Assembly (NCBI GenBank): GCA_025267735.1
Contig: CM046307.1
Location: 8,562,258 to 8,626,257 of the forward strand
Direction: 5' to 3'
Length of the DNA: 64,000 nucleotides
Source of the DNA: Mactra quadrangularis
Lineage: Eukaryota; Mollusca; Bivalvia; Venerida; Mactridae
How positions within the stretch are numbered: the stretch's first letter is position 1; every line of letters begins with the position of its first letter. The translations under genes were made by a program, and so were the position numbers. Positions 20,896-31,406 of the stretch are shown here, piece after piece. The notes below the pieces were generated by a model, which did no database searches, was not told the DNA's origin, and was given only the letters and a program-made list of their open reading frames with translations.

Positions 20896-22466
20896 ATGGT
20901 TCTTTATATCCGAGGGTGCAGGGGGTTAAGACTACATAGGCAAGAGTGTCTACATGTAGATTGTTTGATTATTATAAAAAAGTTGAATGTAAGACGAAAT
21001 TGTTTTTAAGTCGACAATTTAGCCAGTGAATATCAAGGTTTAACTTCGAGTGTGTCATAGTCGTATTCCAATTTCATTGTACTTAAGTTAAGAATTACTT
21101 CTGGTCAAGCAGTCACTGCCATATATTATCTATTTTTGCAGTTAATGTATTAGAAGACATTTGTTATCCCAGTAGTCAGCCAATGAAAATATGTTCTTAA
21201 TTTCAATAAAACCAAACATTTTGATCTGGTCTACTTACGTACTAAGGGAGATAAATACGCCAATTACAGCAATAATGTAATAACCATATTTATTTCCCCT
21301 ACACTGTTATCAGGCAATGCACATAAAATTAAAAGCAAACAAAATGGTATCTATGCAAAGTGATAGTTTAAATTCCGTATACTAGCACAAGATAATATCT
21401 TTCCATTGGTATCCTCTCCTGGAAAAATTTGGATCCGCCTCTATGCATCTCATTATGGCTAACCAGAAGTGTTTCTATTGAGTCTGTGAATCAGGAATCA
21501 AGCTAAATTACGGTCGAGCGAAGCTGGTCGAATGGCCACGGCATTAGATTTGGAGATCCTTACATTATTCGCCAGCTATTGGCTGCTTGCATCGCATCCA
21601 AAATCCGCATCGTTTTTTTCCTTTGAGCTAGAAACTTAATTTCAATTAGTAAGACCTGGCTTATCAGAGTCAAACAATACATTTACTGCAACATGATTAG
21701 GCCATGCCAAATTGGAATTCTGTTAAGCGTCAACTCAAATTTGACAAACCTAGGTACCTATTCACAAAAACACACAAACCGAAAACGAAAACACAAACAT
21801 GTTTACGACAAAAACAATGCATTATATATATTTTTTCAATGGAATAATATCCTCATAATAAAAAACAATGGTCTGAATTAAACATAAAATGACTAGAGTT
21901 TTTTTACGAAAAATATATATTGTATTAATGATGCGGTTATGATATATTGCTTATAATGAATAACGTCGTTGCCGAATACACTTTTCCCTGAATTAAATTG
22001 TCGTATCGAATCCCGGAACATCGGAATTATATAAGAAAATTTTGCCAACAACTTTTTTTTTATTTTGATCCAGGACTATAAAACTTACTCGCACGCGGAC
22101 GCTTAACAAAATTCCGATATGGCATGGCCTTAGTAGAATGTATTAGTACATGTAGAATACATAAAATGTTCCTTTTAACTTCAATAAATTCACTCAATGG
22201 ATATTTTTTTTAAATGATCTGAAACACTGATTTGACAATCATCAATCTTAGAGAAGGACATAAAACGTAGCATTCCAAGTTATTAAATTACATTGTTAAT
22301 TGACTATGGCATTTCATTAGCAAACAATCAAAATATCACGTAAGGGTTAACTGCACCCCTGAGAGATCATTTATTTATTTCACGAGCCAATTTAAGTCAA
22401 TTCAGTTTGACTGACATGTATTTATTGATACTCAAAACGTTGAGGGGGCTGTTTCTATCCCTTAAT
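20896..22466. other. Non-coding stretch
   Basis: This is AT-rich DNA with short open frames only. I see no recognisable gene, RNA or repeat boundary. Confidence 0.4.
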
Positions 22467-22580
22467 GGGGCCCGTTTCATAAAAATAAAAAACAGGTGCT
22501 TTCGAAATTTTATGAAGCTTACCAACTTCGTATATATAGTTTTATGAAGATTCTTATGAGGTTTTGTGAAACGGACCCTA
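22467..22580. repeat. Short MITE with GGGYCCGTTTCAYAAAA ends
   Basis: GGGGCCCGTTTCATAAAA at 22467 is matched by inverted TTTTGTGAAACGGACCCT ending at 22579. This 113 bp body with such ends is a frequent type of small inverted-repeat element in marine animals. It is non-coding. Confidence 0.65.
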
Positions 22581-22951
22581 GTAGGTGTCAGAGAATTTAC
22601 CACAGAGGGATAATCTATCACTTTCGCTTAATGAATCAAGTCAAGTCAAAATATTTTATTGGCATAAACAATATGTTCATCGCCAAGAAAAACTTTGGCG
22701 GTATTTTTTACAAATAACATAATACAATATTAAATATAAAAGAAAAGCATGCACAATTAATATACAAAGTATGACAAAACACTTATAATTCTGATTACAT
22801 GTAAAAAGAGAAAAAAAGGAACAGATGTATATAAACATGTATTAAACAGGATATAAGATAGGCAATGTATGTTTGATGACATATACCAAGCTTAATTCAT
22901 GTATGTATAGATATAACAAACTAACATCTTTCAATAGTACTTAATACACAA

Positions 22952-23003
22952 CAAACTCCCCGCAGCGGTTATAATGCGTGACGTAAGCACTGTGAGGAGT
23001 TTG
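22952..23003. repeat. 52 bp miniature element, CAAACTCC family
   Basis: The two ends, CAAACTCCCCGCAGCGGTTAT and the inverse of CAAACTCCTCACAGTGCTTAC, are almost directly joined, leaving only the termini. The flanks AATACACAA and AATACACAG (22943-22951, 23004-23012) form a 9 bp duplication with one mismatch. It belongs to the same family as 58182-58935. Confidence 0.7.
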
Positions 23004-23012
23004 AATACACAG

Positions 23013-23950
23013 AACAAAAAAATCCAATCAAACTGGTCAGTTATCGGCACGGTTGGCTTGGATCGAGGTTATTTTATTATGATCGATTATTTTGGAGAGT
23101 TTCAAGTTCAACGACTGTTGCAATACTGTTAGCAATTAACTTTAACCATAGGTTATTACCAATAGCTTACTACGTGTGCTAGATGTGAGTCTCTTCCAAG
23201 TTATACCGTCTCAGTTTTAACACAGAAGCTTGACATTCAATATCGTAATTCATTTGTTTAAAATCATAAACTGATAGAATCTAGATAAACTTCGTTTATG
23301 TTCATATACCTATGCGTAGGCCTATGTCTTTCTCGGGGTAACTCAGTATTTTATTTGAATTTTAGCAACTCTGAAACTTTAATCATTCGTTATCGTCACG
23401 TCTAAATAGGAATTAGGAGGGGTGGCTCATTCAACCAGTGTCTCATTCATAATCAAACTCGAAAAAAGTTCCGCGTTCGTTTCTCCAGTTATTTGTTGAG
23501 TGCTACAATGTCCTCACAAGAAAATAATCAATCAAAGCGCCGATAGCGCTGTCAGACATGGGGTTTTGGTAGAGTATATGGCTGTATACAACTCATGGAA
23601 GCCATACGAGGGACCTTTACCTTACATAAACTAGATAAGATATACACGTGCTTCTTGTCGTCTGCTTGTTAACGCGTAATGCGGACTATATCAATTGCAG
23701 TGGTAATTATCCCTTTATTTGCGCGCGCACAACCGAATGTAATCGTCCGCGACAAATTTTGATGTGGATTTGCCACAGTCCACTACTAAACATGGGGAAA
23801 CCCATGTAAAAATCAAATCCATATAAGGTCTAGATCCAGATCTACTGCACTTTACAGGAATAGCTTACCTGAATTTTACCCGAACATAATAAACCATTCA
23901 TTGAAAACTTGATCAATTTCTGAGTGTACAATTGACTAGATCTATATATC
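23013..23950. other. Non-coding stretch
   Basis: No gene is supported. The sequence is less repetitive than its surroundings, but has only short open frames. Confidence 0.35.
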
Positions 23951-23954
23951 ACAC

Positions 23955-24020
23955 CGGGTAACCCGCTAAATCGGACGCGCGAGGCTAATTCGGGCGATAT
24001 CCAATACGATACATTTCAAG
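23955..24020 (+). repeat. Partial copy of the long-inverted-repeat terminus
   Basis: CACACCGGGTAACCCGCTAAATCGG and the following bases to about 24015 match the outermost 60 bp of the inverted repeats at 25387 and 29228. The copy stops abruptly, so it is either a truncated end or a solo fragment. Confidence 0.7.
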
Positions 24021-24047
24021 GTCTATAATCACGTGGTCTACTGTTAT

Positions 24048-25133
24048 GATACTAATAATAATAATAATAATAATAATTACCACATTTTTAAGAGCGCCCT
24101 TTCCATGTATAAAACATGCTCAAAGGCGCTTTACAATACATTTTAAACATAATATTACAGTAAAAATAGTAAACAATACAAGATATAAACATTAGATAAA
24201 AATGAACATAGGCAGAACTTAAGATATTAGATAAGACTATAAATAAAACAAGTTGGATTGTAAAACACTATAAAAGACAATCACTTTAAGAAAATGCTCG
24301 ACTTATACATAAAAAATAATATGTCCATAAAAAGTCACACAGTATTAATTCCCATAAGCTTGAATAAAAAGGTGAGTTTTAAGAGACTTTTTAAAAGAGT
24401 CGATTGTGTTTTTCTCCCTTAATGCAGATGGAAGCATATTCCAAAGTCTGGGAGCTGCGATGATAAAACTCCTGTCACCATACGTCACTGTTCTGCTTTT
24501 TGGAACTACTAATGTTGTACTGTTGTTTTGTGATCTTAGGTTTCTCCTAGGTATATACGTTTCTAGTAAGTTACTTATGTAGATTGGAGATTGACCATGG
24601 AGAGCTTTAAATGTATGAGTTAAAATTTTGTGTTGAACACGGAGATCTACAGGTAACCAATGAAGCTCTTTTAAAATTGGTGTTATATGTTCAAATCTTG
24701 ATTTTCTAGTTATAAGACGAGCTGCAGTATTTTGAACATTTTGTAGTCTGTTTAGTAATGTTTTAGGTAGACCATACAACAAGGCATTACAATAATCAAT
24801 TCTAGATGTCACAAGTGAGTTTATAAGTGATTTTGTTGCATCAGTGGTGAGATACTTTCTAATGTGACCAATTTGCCGAAGTTGTATGTAACAAGATCTG
24901 CATATAGAATTTACATGATGTTCCAAATTCATTTTAGAATCAAAGAAAGCACCCAGATTTCTAACACAGGTTGATGAGTTAATATCTGATTCTCCAATTT
25001 TTACAGTGATTTTATCAACTAGTTTAGTATTGTGTTGTGATGAAAACACTATCATTTCTGTTTTTTCAGTATTAAGTTTAAGCATGTTACAATGCATCCA
25101 TACTAAAGCGTCGAGTGTAATGGCGGCGCCCAC
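24048..25133 (-). mobile_element. 5'-truncated CR1-type LINE
   Basis: On the minus strand the C-terminal part of a reverse-transcriptase ORF (24345-25133) is followed by a 3' UTR with AAAGCGCCTTTGAGCATG and GGAAAGGGCGCTC. It ends in an (ATT)n run at 24049-24077. Both are standard for the 3' ends of CR1/L2-like LINEs. The 5' side is cut off near 25120, as is typical for incomplete target-primed reverse transcription. Confidence 0.85.
24345..25133 (-). pseudogene. CR1-type reverse transcriptase, C-terminal fragment
   Basis: About 250 codons remain open. They cover the region downstream of the catalytic YADD: the NTEKTEMIVF segment, CVRNLGAFFDSKMNLEHHV, the YCNALLYGLP motif, and the C-terminal APRLWNMLPSALR block that CR1/L2 and jockey ORF2 proteins share. 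The endonuclease and the catalytic palm are absent, so the fragment cannot act. The first dozen codons (MGAAITLDA) probably come from flanking DNA rather than the LINE. Confidence 0.85.
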
Positions 25134-25386
25134 CGGATCAGAGGTAAATCTAATTTTTCTTCTTTATTTTAAATTTTTCGAATGTTTCATGTAGCCTATG
25201 TTCTAGCCAACAATTTTCTGAATCTATCGGTACCAATATATGCTGAGTCAAGACCGTAGTGGCAGAAATATTTGAAGTGGGCAGAATTTTCATTAAAATC
25301 CGTGATACTAAAGAGGAACAGTTTATAAAATGACAATATAAAGTCCTATTTTATATATTAAAGAACAAAAAAACATGTAATGTAAC

Positions 25387-25854
25387 CACACCGTATAACC
25401 CGCTAAATCGGGCGCGCGAGGCTAATTCGGGCGATATCCAATACGCTATATTTTTGCATCACAACCAGTGTAAGTATTTTGGTTATTATTCTTTATATAT
25501 TTAATTTCATGTTATAATAGTGGCACCGATCTGTCGGGCTGGGTTGGCGATTCAGCACATTGGTTTATATTTTCTAAAAGTGAAAAAATAAGAAATTTAA
25601 GGCGAGTTAAAGACACTCGAAGCCTAAAAACCCGTTTTTCTAAGTTTAAAGTCATTTTTCATCTAAACTTTCGCAACGAAAGGTGTAATTCTTGTGTTTG
25701 TCTTGTAGAGCTGTCTCTTTTCTATTAAAATGTCAATTTGCAACCGTTGAAACTGTATACTTTGAAGAAATCGCCGTTTTACTTCACTGTACTAAAAAAT
25801 TGAAGCTAAATCGGGCGAAGTTGCTTTGTATTTAGCGCTAGGTCGGGGAGCAGT
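25387..25854 (+). repeat. Left long inverted repeat
   Basis: This arm runs inward from CACACCGTATAACCC to CGGGGAGCAGT. It differs from the right arm by scattered substitutions and small indels only, so the pair is either young or kept alike by gene conversion. Confidence 0.85.
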
Positions 25855-28201
25855 GGTCTTTGGGATACATAGCTTACGGAAATATCTTCTAATTGACAAG
25901 TTAAAGATTATATCCCACTAGAAAAAGACTTTACTACTAAATCTTGTATTCAGTTATTTATGGAAGTCATTAGACGATTGAATGTCACTTACTGTTTTTG
26001 GTAAGTACGTTGTACTTGAGTACCATGAATACCTGACTATCCGATCTTTATAGGCAAGGTATTAATAATCAATTAAGTCAGCTTTGTTCTAATCGAACAT
26101 TAAAAACATATGGAGAAGCTACCTAGAATTTATTGTTTTAATGGCTGAAAAAAAAACGTTTTTAACTAGTAATTAAATTACATGGGATTTATCCGTGTCG
26201 TTTTAATCATTCTAGCTCGTTTTCTTTAGCCACAGCAACTTGTTGAAACTACACATTAGTAACTCTGTCCGGTACTCTTTTAGGGCATCGTACAAAACTG
26301 GATGTATTACCTCCCTTATATTGTCAATAACATATTCATAGATTTACCTCCCTTTAAAGCTATAAACCAATAAAAAAAAGTCCGTCGTGTGCTCACACAA
26401 CAAATCGAGATGTCCAAAATGAGTAATTAATGCTTGGGATATATCAAGATATTAACACAAAGACTTACCTGGTGTTACATGGTATGTACGATTTCATGTC
26501 AGAATGGTGTTTATAACATTGCGGATAATTGGAAAGGAGATACTACTCGTACATGTATTGGAGTTTTGAAGTCGTGAAAACTAATGACAATGAATCAGAC
26601 ATCAACCCTGGTCATAACTACTATAAATTAAAGAGCTAATGTGTTTAGGTGATTAACTAGAATATTGCGTGTTACTGATCTATGACTGGACAATATTCAG
26701 CATTAATGGTAGGAATATAAAATTCATGAATTGTCAAAACCTTCACAAGCTTGTGTACATGGTTAACTTTAAATTACATTTCATCAGAACATTTTGCTCT
26801 GAATAAATGTTCTAGTACATTTAAAAACGCCACACATAATAGCCATAACCTTAGTTCACTAGCCCAAAGCCCCAGACTAGTGAAAACTGATTATGGCTAG
26901 TGAAAAATAAGTGAATTCATATTGCGAGATATAATTTTTAAATCTACCACTTTAAATATAATTATTTTTATTTTATTTTGATACAACAATGTTGAGCTAA
27001 TCATTACTGCAGCAAGCCAGCTAAATATATTAAATGAAACATAATATTTAAGTGTAAGTTGACCAATATGATTGTGACAGAGACACAACTTGACAAATAT
27101 GATGGCTGGACAACTGTCTTTCAAATGATGTCATTTTAACCTAGTTTTATGTTAGTTTGACAATGCAGGGATGTACAAATAAGACAAATGCATACATTTT
27201 TGCCCCTATTTTTAACCATCAATACGCATTTCAATTAATTTAAGACAGTGAATTTTCTCAAATGATACAAGGTGTGTAAATACTTCTTAGTGCATGAAAT
27301 CATGCAATGCATTCTTAAGTTGACATCATTTCCTTGCATTCAGAATACAATTTGTTGTAAAGTACAAAAGAGGATATTTGCCAAAGTTTGCTTAATATCA
27401 TCATAAGCTTTATAATACATTGTATATACATGTAGCCTTTTAGATAACAGAGTTGATCATTTAAATACTTATTTTTTAATGAGAGTCTGTAGATCAGTTA
27501 ACAGCCTGCCAAGATTCTCACATTTCCTCCATTAATGAGGTAAATCAAGAAATTGCTTGCCTTGTGGAAAGGTAGGCGAGTTCTGGTTATAGAAAGAGTC
27601 TAGGAAAGATAGATTAAGTGTACTGGTCATTGCAAATTGAACTTAATTGTGTTGACAAAGCATTAAACATAGTATAAAATCTAACATTTCTTTATCAAGC
27701 TTCAGAGGTATGCATTTGACAATAAAAATAAAAATTGGGTATTTTGTAACTATGGTAATCACATTTTCAAAGTCACTTCCTATATTTACTTTATACACAA
27801 AGAGTAGGTACATGGTATGGAAAGGTTATTCTTAATCTAAATTTAGGTTTTGGTCATGTGACCACAATATTATTTTAAGCATTCAAAGTACCTCAAATAC
27901 ACCATTTTCACCTTTAATGATTGGTGTACAATTGATTAATTTCCTCGGTATGATAATGTTCATTTATATATTATTTGAGTTAGCCTGTTTATTCTCCTTT
28001 AAACATACACATACATCCCTGTCCCTCTTTTAATATATTTGAAACATGTAAGTATTGTGCTTTCTTATGTAGAAATCTAAGCCCCTCAAGAAAGTTTCAA
28101 AATGGGCAAACCTGATAACTAGTCAAATGTATGTATAAGAATATTTATACTATAATTCATTAATAAAAGCTTCTCATTTAATGTATCTATTTTCATTTCA
28201 G

Positions 28202-28646
28202 GCTGATATCATGGATGATCTCTTTAATACAATGTACCAATATTTCCCCAATAAAATCTACAGGAACAGATGTTTCACACTTCATAGATTCTGCAGAGGG
28301 TTCATTATTAAATGTACCAGCTGAACTTGAAGTACAGGCTGAAACCAAAAATGTTTGTGAAGAATGTGGAAAATGCTTCAAGTTAGGTTGGCTACTTAGA
28401 CGCCATATAAAAACTCATTCTCTAAATAGATGTAATCAGTGTAATGAAAACTTTTCTTCTGAACAAGAATATTTAATGCACAAAGATAGCCATTCAAATC
28501 ATCTTTGCCCTAGTTGTGGTAAAAGTTTTTCTTCTTTATTTTGGGACAATCGATGGTATCATATTCTTATTCATTTCTCAATACTGGAGGATAATATTAT
28601 TGGACAAACAGGAATGGTAGAGCAAATTGCATTGGTTAAAATATAA
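28202..28646 (+). CDS. C2H2 zinc-finger protein exon
   Basis: A good acceptor (TTTTCATTTCAG at 28190-28201) opens an exon whose frame encodes about 65 residues of linker and then three C2H2 fingers: CEECGKCF with HIKTH, CNQCNENF with HKDSH, and CPSCGKSF ending HILIH. The third finger has two extra residues before its first His, so it may be degenerate. The stop is at 28644. This is the 3' exon of a zinc-finger gene. The first exon is not identified: a MAAPTGSE|GTAAAT exon-like start at 25110-25133 lies in the wrong phase to join this frame. Lying inside inverted repeats, it looks like a captured gene fragment. Confidence 0.55.
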
Positions 28647-28757
28647 GTCAAAAGTTCGCTTAGTCAGCTGCACCAAAAACCGTATAAAAAAACCTGTTTC
28701 TCAGTCAATTTGTGGTTACTTTTAATCAAAACTTGATATGAAATCTTTTATAAAGCA

Positions 28758-29228
28758 ACTGCTCCCCGACTTAGCGCTAAATACAAAGCAACTTTGCCCG
28801 ATTTAGCTTCAATTTTTGAGTACAGTGAAGTAAAACGGCGATTTCTCGAAAAGTATACAGTTTCAACGGTTGCAAATTGACATTTTAATAGAAAAGGGAC
28901 AGCTCTACAAGACAAACACAAAAAATACACCTTTCGTTGCGAAAGTTTAGATGAAAAATGGCTTTAAACTTAGAAAAACGGGGTTTTTAGGCTTCGGGTG
29001 TCTTTAACTCGCCTTAAATTTCTTATTTTTTCACTTTTAGAAAATATAAACCAATGTGCTGAATCGCCAAACCCAGCCCGACAGATCGCTGCCACTATTA
29101 TAACATGAAATTAAATATATAAAGAATAATAACCAAAATACTTACACTGGTTGTGATGCAAAAATATAGCGTATTGGATATCGCCCGAATTAGCCTCGCG
29201 CGCCCGATTTAGCGGGTTATACGGTGTG
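28758..29228 (-). repeat. Right long inverted repeat
   Basis: This is the reverse complement of 25387-25854. Its outer end, GGGTTATACGGTGTG, runs straight into the open frame of the Polinton integrase, so the first residues of that frame derive from the repeat. Confidence 0.85.
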
Positions 29229-29870
29229 TTCTTTTCAACACAAAATGAAGATATCAAAGTTTCAGTTTGCGAGCGAGTAATACAAACCATAAAAGCAAAA
29301 TTATTCCGTATGTTTCAGAAACAAAGATCATACAAGTTTATTGATAAATTACAAGATATTGTCTCGAGTTACAATAAAACTCCTTATTCATCTTTAGTAA
29401 ATGAAAAATTTTCACCTACAGATGTGAATAAGTCGAATGAGGCTTTTATTTGGGATGCAATGTACAACAAAAAATCTAGTAAAAAAAACCTGATCAAATA
29501 CACGCAAAATAAAAAATTCAAATTTAAAATAGGAGATCTTGTAAGATTATCTTACAAAGCTCAAACTTTCCAACGGGGGTATTTTCAGAAATGCACAAGC
29601 GAGTTATTTAAAATTTCAAGTCGAAAACAAGAAGATAAGATAAATATCTACGAAGTCAAAGATCTCTTGGATGAACCAGTGAAAGGAAGCTTTTATGAAC
29701 AAGAAATTCAATACGTTGATAAACAGTCAAATGACTTTATAGTAGAAAAAATACTTAAACGAAGAAACAGAGCTGGCATTGTGGAATATTTAGTGAAATT
29801 CGAGGGTTATGGTGACAAATTTAACTCTTGGATTAAACAAAAGGATATTGAAACTATAAAAAAGCAATAA
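29229..29870 (+). pseudogene. Polinton (Maverick) integrase, C-terminal part with chromodomain
   Basis: The frame enters from the long inverted repeat without a genuine start codon. It begins at the retroviral-type integrase core around its last catalytic residue: FFSTQNEDIK leads to VCERVIQTIKAK, whose Glu occupies the position of the third acidic residue. It continues through YNKTPYSSL, a GDLVRLSYKA segment, and ends with a chromodomain (VEKIL, YLVKFEGYG, SWI). The order, and the capsid genes that follow, are those of Polinton/adintovirus-like elements. The N-terminal zinc-binding region and the first two catalytic Asp residues are missing, so the enzyme is dead here. Confidence 0.8.
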
Positions 29871-30247
29871 TGGATTTTTACATAATAGTAAATAGTGATC
29901 AGAATAGTAGATTCTACCCTGACAACACATCATACAAGTTTCAATGTAAACTTGGACAACGTTTACACTTGAATAAATCCACCAGAATCGCGTTGACAGA
30001 AGTAACATTAAATAAAAAAACAAGTAATGAAAAAGTATGTTTATTCATTTACTCTAATTTATGTGGAGAAGTCATGATCGACGGAGAGAACACTACTTTA
30101 CTTAGACGATTGGTTGTACATAAAAATGAAAATACTATTTGTTTCCCATATCATTATGTCCAAGTTGTAAAAACACACGTTAGTGAAATCGAGTTTGAAA
30201 TCAGAACTGATAAAAATCATTGGCAAGATATTTATCTAAGCCTGTAA
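29870..30247 (+). CDS. Polinton penton-like (minor capsid) protein, probably shortened
   Basis: The ATG overlaps the stop of the integrase frame (TAATG). The 125-residue product begins with an FYIIVNSDQNSRFYPDNTSYKF segment followed by an RIALTEVTLNK segment. This is the characteristic opening of the small protein that accompanies the major capsid gene in Polintons, thought to be the penton or minor capsid protein. Intact family members are, as I remember them, longer, so the C-terminus may be truncated. Gene order (integrase, this gene, small ORFs, major capsid) supports the call. Confidence 0.6.
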   Translation: MDFYIIVNSDQNSRFYPDNTSYKFQCKLGQRLHLNKSTRIALTEVTLNKKTSNEKVCLFIYSNLCGEVMIDGENTTLLRRLVVHKNENTICFPYHYVQVVKTHVSEIEFEIRTDKNHWQDIYLSL

Positions 30248-30289
30248 CTTTAGTACTTCACTTCAAAAGCGATACGTGAATGATGTATT

Positions 30290-30481
30290 ATGGAAAGTAA
30301 AAAGTTGTATATCCCGAATACGGAAAAATGGATAGAATATTTTCAGAGAGGTGACAAAAAAACAGTTAGAATTACGACAAACGATAATGAAATAAAATCA
30401 GATTCCAACAGTGATGGAGAATCTAGTAAATTATACATCATTCCTATTTCAAAAGAGGAAACTTCGAAAACGAACATATGA
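30290..30481 (+). CDS. Small Polinton ORF, unknown function
   Basis: This is a 63-codon frame with IPNTEKWIEYFQR near the start and a hydrophilic, Ser/Asp/Glu-rich remainder. It lies between the penton-like gene and the capsid gene, where Polintons usually carry short ORFs. I recognise no catalytic motif. Confidence 0.4.
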   Translation: MESKKLYIPNTEKWIEYFQRGDKKTVRITTNDNEIKSDSNSDGESSKLYIIPISKEETSKTNI

Positions 30482-30560
30482 AGAATTCAAATAAAATAGA
30501 ATTAGTTTCTCCAAGTCAACAAACTATTGACCAAGTCAAGAGTGAGATAAAAAGGACTAA

Positions 30561-30650
30561 ATGAAACCATTAAAAAGAAAATCTAATAGTCTTGGGAAAT
30601 CAAATAAGAAAAAGAAAGCTACGAAACAACACGTTCGAAAAAAAAGATAA
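30561..30650 (+). CDS. Very basic 29-residue peptide, Polinton core-peptide candidate
   Basis: A short frame, too small for most gene callers, encodes MKPLKRKSNSLGKSNKKKKA and nine more residues, of which about half are Lys or Arg. Small basic virion-core peptides are encoded near the capsid genes in related adenovirus-like elements, so a DNA-condensing role is possible. That is inference from composition and place only. Confidence 0.3.
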   Translation: MKPLKRKSNSLGKSNKKKKATKQHVRKKR

Positions 30651-30716
30651 AGAAAGGAAAAGTAAAAAGTAAAATAAAGAGAAGACAAAAGTCAGTGGAA
30701 AATATTTTTGTTTAAA

Positions 30717-31406
30717 ATGGCGGCGTTAAATCCTGATTTTTTCAACGAAGCGTTAGCAAGTGAATTATCTTTATTTGATCTAAAAGCAACACAAACAGCT
30801 GTAGAAAAAATATATTACCATCAAATACAACCAATCAGTCAGATTACAGATTCATCACCAATTCAATTCTCAGTGAAAGGACAAAATGGATTGGAATATA
30901 TTGACACTAGAAACAGTTTTATGAGTATCAAAGCAAAAATTATTCACTCGGACGAAAAAAACTTATCCAATGCGGAATTATGTGGACCGATTAACTCACT
31001 AGCTCACTCTCTATTCGAACAAGTGGATGTTACTATTCAAGGGAAGTTTGTGACTTCATCTACAGGACATTATCCATACAAAGCAATGATTCATACTTTA
31101 CTTAATTATGGTAATTGTTCTAGATCAAAGCTTGCTACTCAGATGTTTTATAAGGATACTGCAGGTTTTGTAGACGACGATGATATAAAAACAGGACGCA
31201 ACCAAGGATTAAAAAAACGCTCTAGTTTCTTCAGCGAAAGCAAAGTTGTTCATATGATCGCACCGATTTATCATGATTTATTCGACTTAAATCGATACAT
31301 TATAAACAATGTAACTCTCGACATAAAATTCTATCGTTCGAAACCAGAATTTCATCTTATAACAGATTCATTTACTCCTGATTATTTTTTACATATTTTA
31401 CATTAA
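30717..31406 (+). pseudogene. Polinton major capsid protein, N-terminal part
   Basis: The ATG at 30717 (AAAATGGCGGCG) starts a frame with LFDLKATQTAVEKIYYHQI, IQFSVKGQNGLEYID and LFEQVDVTIQGKFV. This is the N-terminal portion of the double-jelly-roll capsid protein of Polintons. After about 225 residues it stops at TAA 31404-31406, where the sequence passes abruptly into satellite-like repeat DNA. The second jelly-roll half is lost. I describe it only as a remnant. Confidence 0.7.

Larger units (their letters stand above)
25387..29228. mobile_element. Element with about 470 bp inverted repeats enclosing a zinc-finger exon
   Basis: Two near-identical arms, 25387-25854 and 28758-29228, face each other across 2.9 kb. 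Both outer ends read CACACCGTATAACCCGCTAAATCGG. The arms hold repeated TAAATCGGGCG motifs. The enclosed DNA includes intron-like sequence and a C2H2 zinc-finger exon at 28202-28646, but no transposase that I recognise. The right end abuts a Polinton integrase broken at its catalytic region. I could not find a target-site duplication. It may be a DNA transposon that captured host sequence, or a rearranged Polinton terminus. Confidence 0.6.

Noticed and set aside
25110..25133. MAAPTGSE start with GTAAAT donor as first exon of the zinc-finger gene
   Set aside because: Its phase does not match the zinc-finger exon. Joining them reads into a stop before the fingers.
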